Source: Albula goreensis
Lineage: Eukaryota; Chordata; Actinopteri; Albuliformes; Albulidae
Direction: 5' to 3'
DNA: 64,000 nucleotides
Assembly: GCA_022829145.1 (NCBI GenBank)
Contig: CM040753.1
Coordinates: forward strand, 782,501 to 846,500
This document shows, piece after piece, positions 1-51,379 of this stretch. Each line of letters starts with the position of its first letter. Position 1 is the stretch's first letter. The notes below the pieces were generated by a model. That model searched no databases, had not been told where the DNA came from, and saw only the letters and a program-made list of their open reading frames with translations. A program made the translations under genes and the position numbers.

Positions 1-50
1 ACACACACACAAACACACAAACACATATACACACATGCTAGCACACACAC
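1..50 (+). repeat. (AC)n microsatellite at window edge
   Basis: Imperfect ACACAC run with ATAC and ATGCTAGC interruptions, cut by the left edge. Confidence 0.9.
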
Positions 51-129
51 CCCAAACCCTGTAGTTAGGATAGTACACTGTAGGGCAGTGGTGGTGAATG
101 TTGAATTGAGAGTGTATTTTTAATAAATG

Positions 130-295
130 TAAGCCGTTCAGTCACAGAGAGCCGTGTCAGTCAGAGCTGTGTCAGTCACAGAGAGCCGTGTCAGTCAGAG
201 CTGTGTCAGTCACAGAGAGCCATGTCAGTTACAGAGAGCTGTGTCAGTCAGAGCCGTGTCAGTCACAGAGAGCCGTGTCAGTCACAGCTAGCGTT
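130..295 (+). repeat. GTCAGTCACAGAGAGCCGT minisatellite
   Basis: Alternating units GTCAGTCACAGAGAGCCGT and GTCAGTCAGAGCTGT, about eight copies in all. Confidence 0.85.
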
Positions 296-764
296 TAATA
301 AAGGGTTGCTGCTAAAGGCTTAAATGTAATGTGATATATTTTTATAAATTTTATATCAAATTAAATTATGCTCCATCATTTGCTCAGTGACTTTACGCAC
401 AAAATACCCACGTCATCTGTTAAACGAGCAAGAATGTAGCTCACAGCATGTGGGGAATTCAAAAGTCACAAAATGGACTTTTATGGCCAAAATACTTATA
501 CTATAATAAGTATATACATTTTTACTTGAATGTCAATTTTTGCACCTTGATGACTGTGAAACATAATTTAAATTTCAAAGGCTTTTATCACAGTAAGGTT
601 TTATGTAAAATGGTATTTCTGCATTATTTTAATGTAATTTTTCTGTCCATTTGACTAAATAAGTATTGTAGGGCTGCCCTGCAGACGGTCACTCTGCCCC
701 ACCCAGCCCAGGCCAGGCCAGGCCAGCCTGACCGCAGCATCACGGTCACTCTTCACAGGAACAG

Positions 765-770
765 TTTATT
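765..770 (-). terminator. rps6ka3: candidate distal poly(A) signal of rps6ka3
   Basis: AATAAA on the minus strand followed by CTGTTCCTGTGAAG and a GT-containing stretch, 5.5 kb beyond the stop codon. Mammalian RPS6KA3 has a very long 3' UTR, so this distance is reasonable. Other AATAAA hexamers lie at 2357-2370 and near 2015 and could be used instead. Confidence 0.35.
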
Positions 771-1183
771 CATTCGTACATCACAGGAGAAACATACATC
801 ATATTTAACATGACTAGGTAGTTAAATTTGGCTGTTTATCCAGTGCTGACCAGATGGAGGCTTTCGTTGTTTTAGGTTTGAGACAGCAGGGTGTTGTGTC
901 ATTTACTTCAATGGGGGTAACACTGGTGTGAGGGAAAACGATGTACTGTGACAACATGTGTGTGGTTTAGATGAGGTTGGTAAACACTGCCGTAGGATAG
1001 AGCACACCCCACCCTTTGCAATGCAAGCCAAATCAGCTCACCCCAGAGACCCCCAGAGACCAGCAAATGAGCCAAGACCAAGTTTACTTGTGTTTTAGTT
1101 ACTGATGTTTATGTGTCTATATATTTGTGTTGTTAATTAAATGGATTATTCCCAATAAAGAGCAATACATAAGGGACATAAGG

Positions 1184-1239
<56 letters not shown>

Positions 1240-2356
1240 GGGTGTGAGTGTGCCAGGGCAGTTCAGTGCCCCTCTCCAGTGCAGATCTTCCCATGGATCC
1301 CAAATTTTCCATCAATCAACAGAAATCAAAATACATTTTAAACAATCACCAGCCAGTCAATGTGCTCAGCTCAGTTCTGGCTGTTTCTCAAAGGGGAAAT
1401 GTGCGAGCTCTGGACGCTTGGCTGACTCAGACACAGAGATGAAGAGGTCACATGGCTGAAGCTGCTCCAATCAAAAATTAAATCTTCCAGTGATGTCACA
1501 AGACATAATGAATGGCTGACTAGCTAAAACAACACAAGTACAGTACAAGATGTCTGGAACTCTTTCAACTCGGCAAGACTTATAACAATCATTCCACCTG
1601 TATGATGCTGGACAGAAATTCACACAGATACAGAAGTAATGCTGTTGGGTTCATTTGTTCAAGTTCATTAGCATTTGCATAGTTTGCACATTTCTTTAAG
1701 AAGTACAGTTAATTTATTACTTTTACAGTTTTGATTGTCCATTACAGTCACACAGACAGAATGGCAGCTGAAGTAGTTTGCTTGAATGCATGGATGCAGA
1801 GAGTGCGGTTATACTCTTTGTGCTTGTGTGGACAGAGAGGAGGAAGAGGAGGGAACAGCACAGTTCAGCAGGCCTAAGACCTTCCTCAGCTCAAAATACA
1901 GAGCTCAACCCAGCCCATTGCACTGAACAAACCGCAGGAAAACATACAACAAGCATACAACAGATTACAATCAATCACATTCACAACATACAATCTGTTG
2001 CTCTTTGATCGAAAACGTTTTATTTTCAAGAAAAAAATGACAGCCCTCATGTTAATTCACAATCAATTTTTGGGAGGAAAAACCCCGGATTGAGCAGAAT
2101 GGCGGCTGATTCGGTTCCGTACAGATGCAGAGACGGGCCTGTATGAACGGGCCTCTGCCCTCTGCTATCTGCATGTGTGCATGAGGAAATTATACCTTAT
2201 ATTTAACCTGGGGGATGGGGTTAGGGGAGGAGGAATAGGATCATACAACAATTTAAAGAGAAAATCCGTGTCTGCAGGGGGTCATCACGAAGCCGTCCTG
2301 CCGGTCGGTCTGTCTGGAGTGATGAGATACAGATTTAAGCTCCCATTTACACCCGT

Positions 2357-2370
2357 TTTATTCATTTATT
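2357..2370 (-). terminator. rps6ka3: candidate proximal poly(A) signals of rps6ka3
   Basis: Two overlapping AATAAA hexamers on the minus strand in an A/T-rich stretch, 3.9 kb after the stop codon. They would end the 3' UTR before the more distal signal. No cleavage evidence can be read from the sequence. Confidence 0.3.
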
Positions 2371-3109
2371 TTTAAATTTTACGTTTTTTATTTTTAATTT
2401 CTGATGAGGAGAGAGACATTTTGTTTGACAGTGGAGGCAGCAAGCCTTTGACAGCAGGGAGGTGAGAGGGTTAATTTGCCGCTCAGACTTCGGAAAAGCC
2501 TCAGAATAAAACACTGTAGCTACAAATACTGTTGTGCTGCTGCGTATATCCACTAGAGGGCGATATAGATCCATTAAAACCCCATTACACACCTGTATGA
2601 TTCCACACCTGGCAATCTTTAGGAAACAGTCATTCTGCCTGCCAGGCTTTGGCACAGCCGAGTGAACGAAACTTCCATAAGAGCACAAACATTACTAACA
2701 ATAAAACGCGATGTGCTGATCTTAGAAAATTCTGGTTATCTTCCCATGGCTTAACGATAAGCTTACACACAACCAGCTTTACCACAGAGATGAACATCAA
2801 CAATTACTTAAAAAAAAACCTCTTACATGGTTATGACACACATTTGCAATGTTAAACAGAAAGCAGCTGAGCTTGATTTTTTAGGAATCTGAGCAGAAGA
2901 ACCTGGTCAGCTTGGTGCATTTCCCCCATAACCCTTCTGTTTTACAGTATTTCTGCAGCCTTGACCTGTTTTACACCGGACAGATCTGTAGCAGAGTGAG
3001 CTGCATCCTCATTGGCCCATTCAGACTCAGTAAAAGATAAATTACAGGTGGAGGTAGCAGGTCAACAGCGCGAACACTCAGTGGCTTTTCTGGGGCCTGT
3101 GTTCTCACT

Positions 3110-3780
3110 GTGATCTCTGTGACAGCGGGCACGCACTGCAGAACACTGCAGATCTCCGTGACAGCGGACACGCACTGCAGAATGCTGCAGATCTCCGTGA
3201 CAGCGACACGCACTGCAGAACGCTGCAGATCTCCGTGACAGCGGGCATGCGCTGCAGAATGCTGCAGATCTCTGTGACAGCGGACACGCACTGCAGAATG
3301 CTGCAGATCTCCGTGACAGCGGGCATGCGCTGCAGAACGCTGCAGATCTCTGTGACAGCGGGCACGCACTGCAGAACGCTGCAGATCTCTGTGACAGCGG
3401 GCACGCGCTGCAGAACGCTGCAGATCTCTGTGACAGCGGGCACGCACTGCAGGATGCTGCAGATCTCCGTGACAGCGGGCACGCGCTGCAGAATGCTGCA
3501 GATCTCCGTGACAGCGGACACGCGCTGCAGAATGCTGCAGATCTCCGTGACAGCGGACACGCACTGCAGAATGCTGCAGATCTCCGTGACAGCGGACACG
3601 CGCTGCAGAATGCTGCAGATCTCCGTGACAGCGGACACGCACTGCAGAATGCTGCAGATCTCTCCAGGCCTGCCCAGGTGCAGCACTGCAGAACACTGCA
3701 GATCCTGTGCCACACCCAGAACACTGCAGATCTCCGTGACAGAATACGCGCTGCAGAATGCTGCAGATCTGCACTGAGCT
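3110..3780 (+). repeat. 39-bp minisatellite in the rps6ka3 3' flank
   Basis: About 16 units of GCAGATCTCCGTGACAGCGG and ACACGCACTGCAGAACGCT. The unit is 13 codons, so three minus-strand frames and one plus-strand frame stay open for 180-275 codons without being genes. Later copies (3660-3780) are interrupted by CCAGGCCTGCCCAGGTGC, which recurs at 3894. Confidence 0.92.
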
Positions 3781-4979
3781 CAGAATCCATCTGAGCATGG
3801 ACTGGTGACATTCATTGGGGTGTGAAAACTCCTCCTCCCTGAGGTCATGATCGGGCTGCTACGCCCACTGGTCAGCGTGTGACACCCTCTCTCCAGGCCT
3901 GCCCAGGTGCAGCGTACCTGTGCCACACCCACAATACTGACAGAATAACGGTGCTTCTGCACTGAGCTCAGGTCCATCTGAGCACTGGTGCATGAGAGAT
4001 CACAAAATCGTCCTTTTCTCCCAGCCAGAGTCAGGAGAGCAGCTCGTTTTCCCAGTGATAGTGTGCTTTGGTTCAGAGCGCGTCCAGCTGAACTGTGCCT
4101 TTGTCCTTGATGCTCTTTCACTCTTTCATAAGCAGCATCATTAAGTTTAAAATGTTATGATTTATGATTGTGCAGTCTGATATCTGTCACTCCAGCAGTG
4201 TGAGGCTTTGGCTCTCTGCAGCGCCATGCACCTGTGCACGCTCACACAGGTGCAAATTCCGCAAGTGTGGCCTTAAGCTGCCTGATTAAACATGGTCTTT
4301 ACTGTACACTTCTCTGACTACAGCTCAGAAACCAAAAGTCAGCTAGAGCCTGTGCAGATTCTCTGGAGTCTGTGCTTTCATACACATGTCAAATTATCTT
4401 ACCTCGATGTTTATTACCTGAGCTAACAGAAAATCTGTCTGCAGCCTCACTGGCTGAGTGGAGCGGCCGTTTGTATTGCTTGCTGCAGGCGCAGTGAATG
4501 ATGCACTGTTTCAAACCTTCCCTGCAGCGTTTGAGCACGGCAGCAGTAACCATGTTTCAACGCTGTATGACATGTAGGTCAGTTATGGCAGCCCTTTGCC
4601 GTAGTGTAGAATGTGACTCCAGACAGACCAATCAGCAGGCGGGTCAGACAGCAGTGAGTGCTGATTGGTCACAGTGCATTATTATTAGAAAAGGGGGCGG
4701 AGCACCGTGATGCTTAATCACTGTTCACTGGTGTTTAGGGGGTGCGGGGGCCTCCTTTAAGCCTCAGTAGCTGCACACTCACCTGCCTGTGTGTTTCTTA
4801 AGATCAGCTGAGTGCTTTATGTAGTTATCTGTGTGCATATTTGCCTGTGTGTTGTGTGTTATTCCCTCACTGCTGTGTTATAGGCTTTTACACACTATGC
4901 TCTCTCGGTGTTGTGCTTAGCCACATAACCCTGAGATCTGACAGCATTGCAGAGTTCAGTGCTCAGTGTAAGAAGGGGC

Positions 4980-5102
4980 AGCTGGAGGGTGGGCAGGGCT
5001 GTGGGCGGGGCTTTGGGCAGGGCTGTGGGCGGGACTGGGGGCGGGGCTGCAGGCGGGGCTGTGGATGGGGCTGTGGGCGGGGCTTTGGGTGGGGCTGTGG
5101 CG
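4980..5102 (+). repeat. GGGCGGGGCT array
   Basis: Eight to nine copies of GGCGGGGCTGTGG/GGCGGGGCTTTGG, each a GC box (Sp1-like). Confidence 0.85.
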
Positions 5103-5654
5103 TTTGAGCAGGGCCCTGTCTGTAGAGGGATGGACCTCTCAGCCATCAGACACCTCTAACCCTCAGATGACCTGCGAACTTATACTCCCTTATTCCTGAG
5201 ATCAGAGTCCGTTTGCTTCTGCCAGTTTCTCCATGCAGTCTGCCGGTCCCTCTGCAGGACAGGAGAATATGGGTGTGGAATGTGTGGGGACTCAATGAGC
5301 CACTGACCAGCACTGACCGTCCTCAGCCAGACCACTGGGCACTGACCGTCCTCAGCCAGACTGCTAAGCGGAGCCCTTTCAGAGGTCAGTCAGACGGGGG
5401 TTCGGGGGGGCCGGGGGGACAGAGGAAGAAGATTGAGCTGAAGCAGCGAACGTGGAGTGAAGGACAGAGGCGCTGAATATTTCATGAGTGGAGCGAAAGG
5501 ACAACTTCTCCATTTTAAACACCTGAAACTTCCTGAGTTTACGCACAACTTTCTGAAAGTCAGTCCGGACCGAGTCCCAGAAACCAGGAAAATCAACAAA
5601 TACAAAAACAAAGTTTTTTGAACAAAGCATTGGGATGGAATTAGCTAAATCAAC

Positions 5655-5750
5655 AGCAGAGCCATGATTGGACAACTCAGGAAGACCAAAGCCATGACTG
5701 GACAGTTCAGGATCACCGGGGCTATGATTGGACGGCTCAGGATCAGCTGT
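5655..5750 (+). repeat. three-copy ~34-bp repeat with GATTGG
   Basis: Three copies of AGCCATGATTGGACAACTCA followed by GGA. Each carries an ATTGG or ACTGG box. Confidence 0.7.
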
Positions 5751-6266
5751 CTTTCCTCTTGCAGAGGGTGGGTGTGGTCTCAGAGTGGGAGGAGTCAGTT
5801 TGTGTCACCAGAACAGTCACATGACACCTTACAGTATGAGTGATGTCATTATCACCGTCCCCAAATCCCTAACACAGTTACCTATGAGGTTAAGGATTAT
5901 ATGCAAACATCTAGAAATCATTTATATATATATTGATTTTACTTTATATATATTCATACTCAATGTATATATCTCTAAGAATTCCCAAATTATATGCAAT
6001 GCTTAAAACTCCCTTCCAAATAAAAAAGCCCTAGAGGTCTCCCTTTTTGGTGGCAGCAATGATTGTACAAGCAATGATTGGTTGGGTTTTGTTGATTGGC
6101 AAGGAGCAGAGCAGGGCTGTTTTTGGGGGTTACCCTGCTCGAGTTTGGGGTGCGGGGCTCCTGCAGGAGCCATAGCTCCCTTTGGGGTAGGATGCCTTAC
6201 GCAAGGCCACTGACGAGCGCCTGGCTAGCCCCCCCTTCCAGAGTTCAGGAGGTCAGAGGTCAGAGG

Positions 6267-33083
<26,817 letters not shown>

Positions 33084-33329
33084 CTTCGGGAGCTCAAGTT
33101 GCTCTGTACAATAGGGATAGTTGCGGTCTGAGCCTACTTGTCCCAGGGAAAGAAAAACGAAAAATGGGTAAAATGTAATACAAAAATGATAATTTTGTGA
33201 TCAACGTAGGAAAAGTAAAGGTATATTCCAATGTGATATTCTGAATCAATCTCTGAAACTTTCACCCTCCCCTCCCCCCTCCGCTTTGCTATTTCTGATT
33301 TCTGTTCCTTTACTCGCGAATAGGCTGCA

Positions 33330-33560
33330 CGAACTCACTTCCGTTTCTCTCAATATGGCGCCTTGTCTCGGCTTACCTGTGTGTAAGATCGAGGCTGGGA
33401 GCCGAGTCAGCCCTGCGTCACGGGCGAGGGGAGGCGCTTCGGACCGGAACGGCGGGGGGGGGGGGCGGGTCGGAGACAGGTGAGAGGGACAGACCGGAGC
33501 GGCACAGCTGAGTCACAGAGAGCCGCCTGTGCCAGCCACAGGCAGACATCTGCGGGGCGC
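33330..33560 (-). promoter_or_regulatory. rps6ka3: rps6ka3 promoter / 5' UTR region
   Basis: GC- and CpG-richer than its surroundings, 250-480 bp upstream of the ATG. Contains an ATGGCGCC stretch, a run of G with GGGCGGG (Sp1-like) near 33451-33470 and TGAGTCA (AP-1-like) at 33509-33515. No TATA box evident. The transcription start is not determinable here. Confidence 0.5.
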
Positions 33561-35369
33561 AGGCAGCAGAAGCTCGCTCCAGGCGGCGGTTAGTATAGAC
33601 CTCATACACTGTGACAGATTGTGACAACAGATCAACGCAAGTTTCTCGTCATACTTCCTAATATTAGTAGACAGTATCACCCTGCATCTCTGTATGAGAT
33701 TAAGCAGCACAGTTCAAAACATGTAATCCAGTACGTGTGGCAGAAATTTAGGGTGAAGTCATGTTATGTACTTCGTTGTGTTTTCCCATTGTCAAAGTAC
33801 GACCAGTAAAAACTAAATGAATGTTTACTACAATTTATGCAGTTCATACATTTCTACAACTGAAGAGAGATGAAGTTTAATTTGAGATTAAATGTGTTAA
33901 ATTGGCTAATTATTAATTTAGCAAGAAATTAAAAACAAAATAAATTGTAATGTGCATTCATTTCTGTCAACATTTTATTAACAAATATATAAGTAATTTG
34001 ACTTTAGAATAGTTCAAATTTTGTGGATCAACACCGCCTTAAATTCCAGGCCAGCGTGAAGGTTTCCGGTACACTGATCCACTAGCGACATCTACTGGTA
34101 AAAATGGGGAAATGCATCTTGATTCAGGACAAGGCGTCGCAGTTTAGTGCTTGTAGTCTCTTCGTCTCGTCCGTGTGCCAGTGATGCAGCTCAGTCTCGG
34201 ACATTGGTTGTTCCTCTTGCCAAAGCACACAGTGAATTACACAATCTCAGACGTTAACCAGCAATTTATCAGCAACCGCCCCACTGTTTGAGTAAGCTGG
34301 CGGAGCGCATGTATGTAAATTGAGATGAAGGCTTCTGTATATGCAAATGTGTTCCAAAAAAAGATTAACTTGTTTTGGCCTCATTGCATAATGTTGATCT
34401 GGTCTTAACACAGAGTTGCCGTTTATCCCAAAAGCTGTTTGTGCCGGAGGCTCAGGGCACCAGGTGCTGGAGCTCAGATCACCTGTGCAGGTGCCAAAGA
34501 CACACCCGCATAGCCTCCACCCTCACCCCAAACTCAGACTCCACCTGAAAGTGTCCCCACCCGCCGTAGCATCAGCCTATAGCGTTAGCCTCACCCCCTT
34601 CCACATGCCACCGCAAGCCCCACCCAAACTCCACCTACAGCAGTGGTTGTCAAGACTTTTTTTCGGCTCACCACCTTACTTTTCCATCAGAAAATGATCA
34701 ACAACCCCACCAGGCTATCATACAGCATTGTACATACTGCATGCTGCTCTACCCCGACACTCACATTGTAGTCATCTAGCAGATGCTTTTTATTCATTCA
34801 GCAACTTCTAGTGCCCAATAACTAAAACATGTGGATCATTTCCTTACGCTGTAATAAGCAAATGTTCATGGCGCACTGTAAGTTGGGCGCTGTAAGTTGC
34901 GCGCGGTAAGTTGCGTAGATCAGCCCGTCTCCCCCACATGATCCTCCCATTTGAGCCGGCTGTCGTCCCCAGGCTGTCGTCCCCAGGCTCTCGTCCCCAG
35001 GCTGTCCCCAGGCTCTCGTCCCCAGGCTGTCGTCCCCAGGCTGTCGTCCCCAGGCTGTCGTCCCCAGGCTGTCGCCAGGCTCCCCCCAGGCTGTCGTCCC
35101 CTGGCTCGTCCCCAGGCTGTCCTCCCCAGGCTCTCGTCCCCAGGCTCTCGTCCCCAGGCTGTTCCAGTAGGTGACCTTTGCATTCCAGTACCAGCACATT
35201 TCCTACATCTGAGGTGAGCTTCAGTCTCCCTCCAGGAGATGCTGAGGCGCTGCAGCTAGCAGGAGTACAACACAGTGTCCTAATGATTATAACCCATTTA
35301 CCACCGCCATCCCCCAGAGGACTGAATCTGACTGATGAAATATATCTCCACCATAGAAGCACACAGACT
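33561..35369. other. intergenic between rps6ka3 and bclaf3
   Basis: A/T-rich intergenic DNA with no gene seen. The only clear structure is the C/T-rich minisatellite at 34960-35165. Short open frames there follow the repeat period. Confidence 0.6.
34960..35165 (+). repeat. CCCAGGCTGTCGTCC minisatellite
   Basis: About 15 copies of a 13- to 15-bp unit GTCGTCCCCAGGCT with CTCG and single-base variants, between rps6ka3 and bclaf3. Confidence 0.88.
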
Positions 35370-35390
35370 GCAGGCAGAGGTATAGAGCAG

Positions 35391-35396
35391 GGCCTT
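35391..35396 (-). terminator. bclaf3: bclaf3 poly(A) signal
   Basis: AATAAA on the minus strand, about 215 bases after the stop codon. The short 3' UTR and lack of repeats between stop and signal support it. Confidence 0.65.
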
Positions 35397-35609
35397 TATT
35401 GAGTTTGAGTAGTGTAGTTTCAGGACACTGCCATGTTGAACATGTCCCTATGAGGAAACTACACTGGCTGCAAAGAAACACCACAGAAACAAAACAAACT
35501 GCGCAGGGGAACAATATCCATAAAACTATACCAAAATAGTTCTGTGGCGATAATAAATTCTGGTGTGTTTTGACCTTTGGGCATCTGTCCTTCCTTCTTG
35601 TCCTTCCTT

Positions 35610-48992
<13,383 letters not shown>

Positions 48993-50219
48993 TATTCCCA
49001 CCTTGGAGAGAGCACACAGCAAAGCAATGTATAAGATCGCATTTGATGCCCAAACAGATTGATTCTGAACAGAATCACTTGGTGCCAATCCATGTTGTAA
49101 AGACACATTAATATCATTTCAAGTTCAGCTTTATACGGATGATGTGTTCCATCATCTTTACTGATACTTCCAGGAAAAGCATTTTATTTGGTCACATTTT
49201 TAATATACGTTACCAATCCAATTAATATATTTAATGGTAAGAATGAGAATTGTCCTTATTTTGCTGAACTACTTAAATTAGGTTTTTGGTTGCTGTTTCC
49301 AGTTCAGTTCATAATTTTATGAATTTGTTAATTCACTCTTCTCAAAACAGCAGCAAATACACTAGACCTCTCTACTTTCAACAGCAAGATGACTGTAGAC
49401 TAAGCTTTAAAATTGCTGGAACCAGGTTGGATATCTGAGTCCACTCTGATCCTGGGCAAAGCAACATTATTTCACTGTATCAAATTTATACCTGTTTTCA
49501 GTAACAACTTTTGCAACAATCGAGAAAATCACAACAGAAAATTCATGTTTGTGAAGATGCCTGACAGGAAGTTCCTACACAACGCTAGCCACATCTGCCA
49601 GCTTCACAAATCTCATATCACCCCTGTCTTACTGAAGGTGAGAGACTGCAACGACAGGATACCATTAACCACACAGGAAAGTGCCATGCACAGAACCACA
49701 ATACCATTAATACATAACAACTAAAGTTAAGTTCCAGAAATAAGTACCTAGCCTCCTCCACGTCATTTGATCTCTTAAGGGTAAGGATTGTAGGTTAGTT
49801 TGGTGTTGGGACATGACCTCGATTGACAGAAACTAGCTGTCTGAAACTTCAAATGAATCAAATTGCTCATTTAAAAATCCACAGATTAACAGGACAGCCA
49901 GTAACCTTAGCTGTTTGGCTTGCTGACAAAATGAGTGCGCTGATGAATAATGTTGTGTATTTGGTGGAAAAGGTACCCAGCTCGCTAGCAACTCAGCGAA
50001 CTAGTGTTTGAGGTAACCAGCAAGTTACCGAATGGCCGTAAGAAAATGAGCTTTCACTGTCGTGGAATATACTAGAGATAAAACAATCTATGAGGTACAA
50101 TTTATTGTAAAGGTTGTGGAGTGAATATCTTTATGACTGCAGTCTCCTAACCTTTACCCGTATCGAGGTGCCAATGGCTAGCTAATGCTGCTACGTTTGC
50201 TAAACATGGCTAGTCTTAC

Positions 50220-50460
50220 CCCAGTATACACGCAACGCAGAAGAGGAGGATGCGTCCACCAAAACACCAGTCTCAAACGATTGCTTGGCTAATCAATTTA
50301 ATCAATTATTTCAGAAATAACGCCTGTGCTTTTATGTCATACGAGATTACGGATTGATTAGATAATTTCCTTCGTGGCTATTATTACTTTGGATTCAATT
50401 CCATAGTTAGGGCTGGAAGGTAGCTACGGACGGAAGTGATGTCACACTCTCGCTTCTGAT
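50220..50460 (-). promoter_or_regulatory. bclaf3: bclaf3 untranslated first exon and promoter
   Basis: On the minus strand a good donor GGG/GTAAGA at 50219 would end a non-coding exon that joins just before the ATG exon. Upstream, 50431-50445 is CGGAAGTGATGTCAC on the plus strand: an ETS site fused to a CRE-like TGATGTCA, a common core-promoter pair in housekeeping genes. Confidence 0.5.
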
Positions 50461-51232
50461 TCAGTCCTGTTTGTTGCCACGGTTAGCAGCTCTGAATTTT
50501 TGCAATTTGGTTGAGAAGGACAAACTCAGTGACTAAGATGGCTAGGCTAGGTTAGTGTGGCTAGGCTAGGGCTCCAGGGGGCGACCATTCCGCATTTTCC
50601 TACTACTTTTTGGTGGTGCGAGCAAACATTCAATCTGGTCGAAGCAGTGCCAACCATTTGGGACCTTTTCCAGACAGTTACGTCCCAGTTAAGAATCTCT
50701 GATTTGAGCGCTGAATTTTTGTTCTTACCCAGATTTGAGCGCTAGAGTACTTGAAATCAGCACTCCAGAAATGGAATGATGGAATGCTCATAGATATGAA
50801 TGGAATATAAAATGTAGCACTTGACTCAATGTTCATAAAGTTTCTTAATTTTGCAACACCCCAACACATGCTACATCTGAAAACTCAAGTGTTGTACAAA
50901 GATAAATACGCTGTGCAGTACTCCATAAAATATCAGTGTCCTCTGGTTTTGTTATGGTGCTATTGATATTTCATTCTTTAAAATAATCAGGGCAGTAATA
51001 ATTTCATTATTCATAATATGTTGAGTGTTTAAGGTGTCAGAATAGGAAGGTAGTTACAGAACATGAATTTGCTCATTTCCCCATCATTCTCACTTTCTAT
51101 TAAAATCTGATAATCGGTTGTCATAAGGGTGAGCTTTGATATCAAGTCGGTTTGCCCTGCATCAACTTTGCCCTGTTTGTGTCCTGTAGTGTAAATTACA
51201 AATAAAGTTTTTTTTAAATGAAAAGGTTGTAC

Positions 51233-51363
51233 TGCGCACGCGTTGTGCTCCAAGCGAGGAGGGGGAAAGAAGCGGACGCCGTGACGATATAGCTCTACAA
51301 TTTTCTGTAACACTAATACCTCTCAGACAACACGGGATCAGGTAGCACCGCACAGCAGCCAAT
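51233..51363 (+). promoter_or_regulatory. eif1ax: eif1ax promoter and 5' UTR
   Basis: TGCGCACGCG at 51233-51242 matches the NRF-1 consensus, about 120 bp before the ATG. A CGTGACG half-CRE follows near 51280. No TATA box at a usable distance. Fits a TATA-less housekeeping promoter. Confidence 0.55.
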
Positions 51364-51379
51364 ATGCCGAAAAATAAAG
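51364..51379 (+). CDS. eif1ax: eif1ax coding exon 1
   Basis: ATG CCG AAA AAT AAA G, then GTAAGA. Encodes MPKNK, start of the basic tail that contacts the ribosome. Phase 1. Confidence 0.95.

Larger units (their letters stand above)
771..6266 (-). other. presumed rps6ka3 3' UTR and flank, no other gene seen
   Basis: No open frame here looks coding. Holds (GT)n(GA)n at 1184-1240, the 39-bp minisatellite at 3110-3780, a GC-rich array at 4980-5102 and a three-copy repeat at 5655-5745. The open frames across the minisatellite exist only because its unit is 13 codons long. Confidence 0.45.

Noticed and set aside
2971-3811. Overlapping open frames of 202-275 codons on the minus strand and 180 on the plus
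   Set aside because: Produced by a 39-bp unit (13 codons) without stops in several frames.
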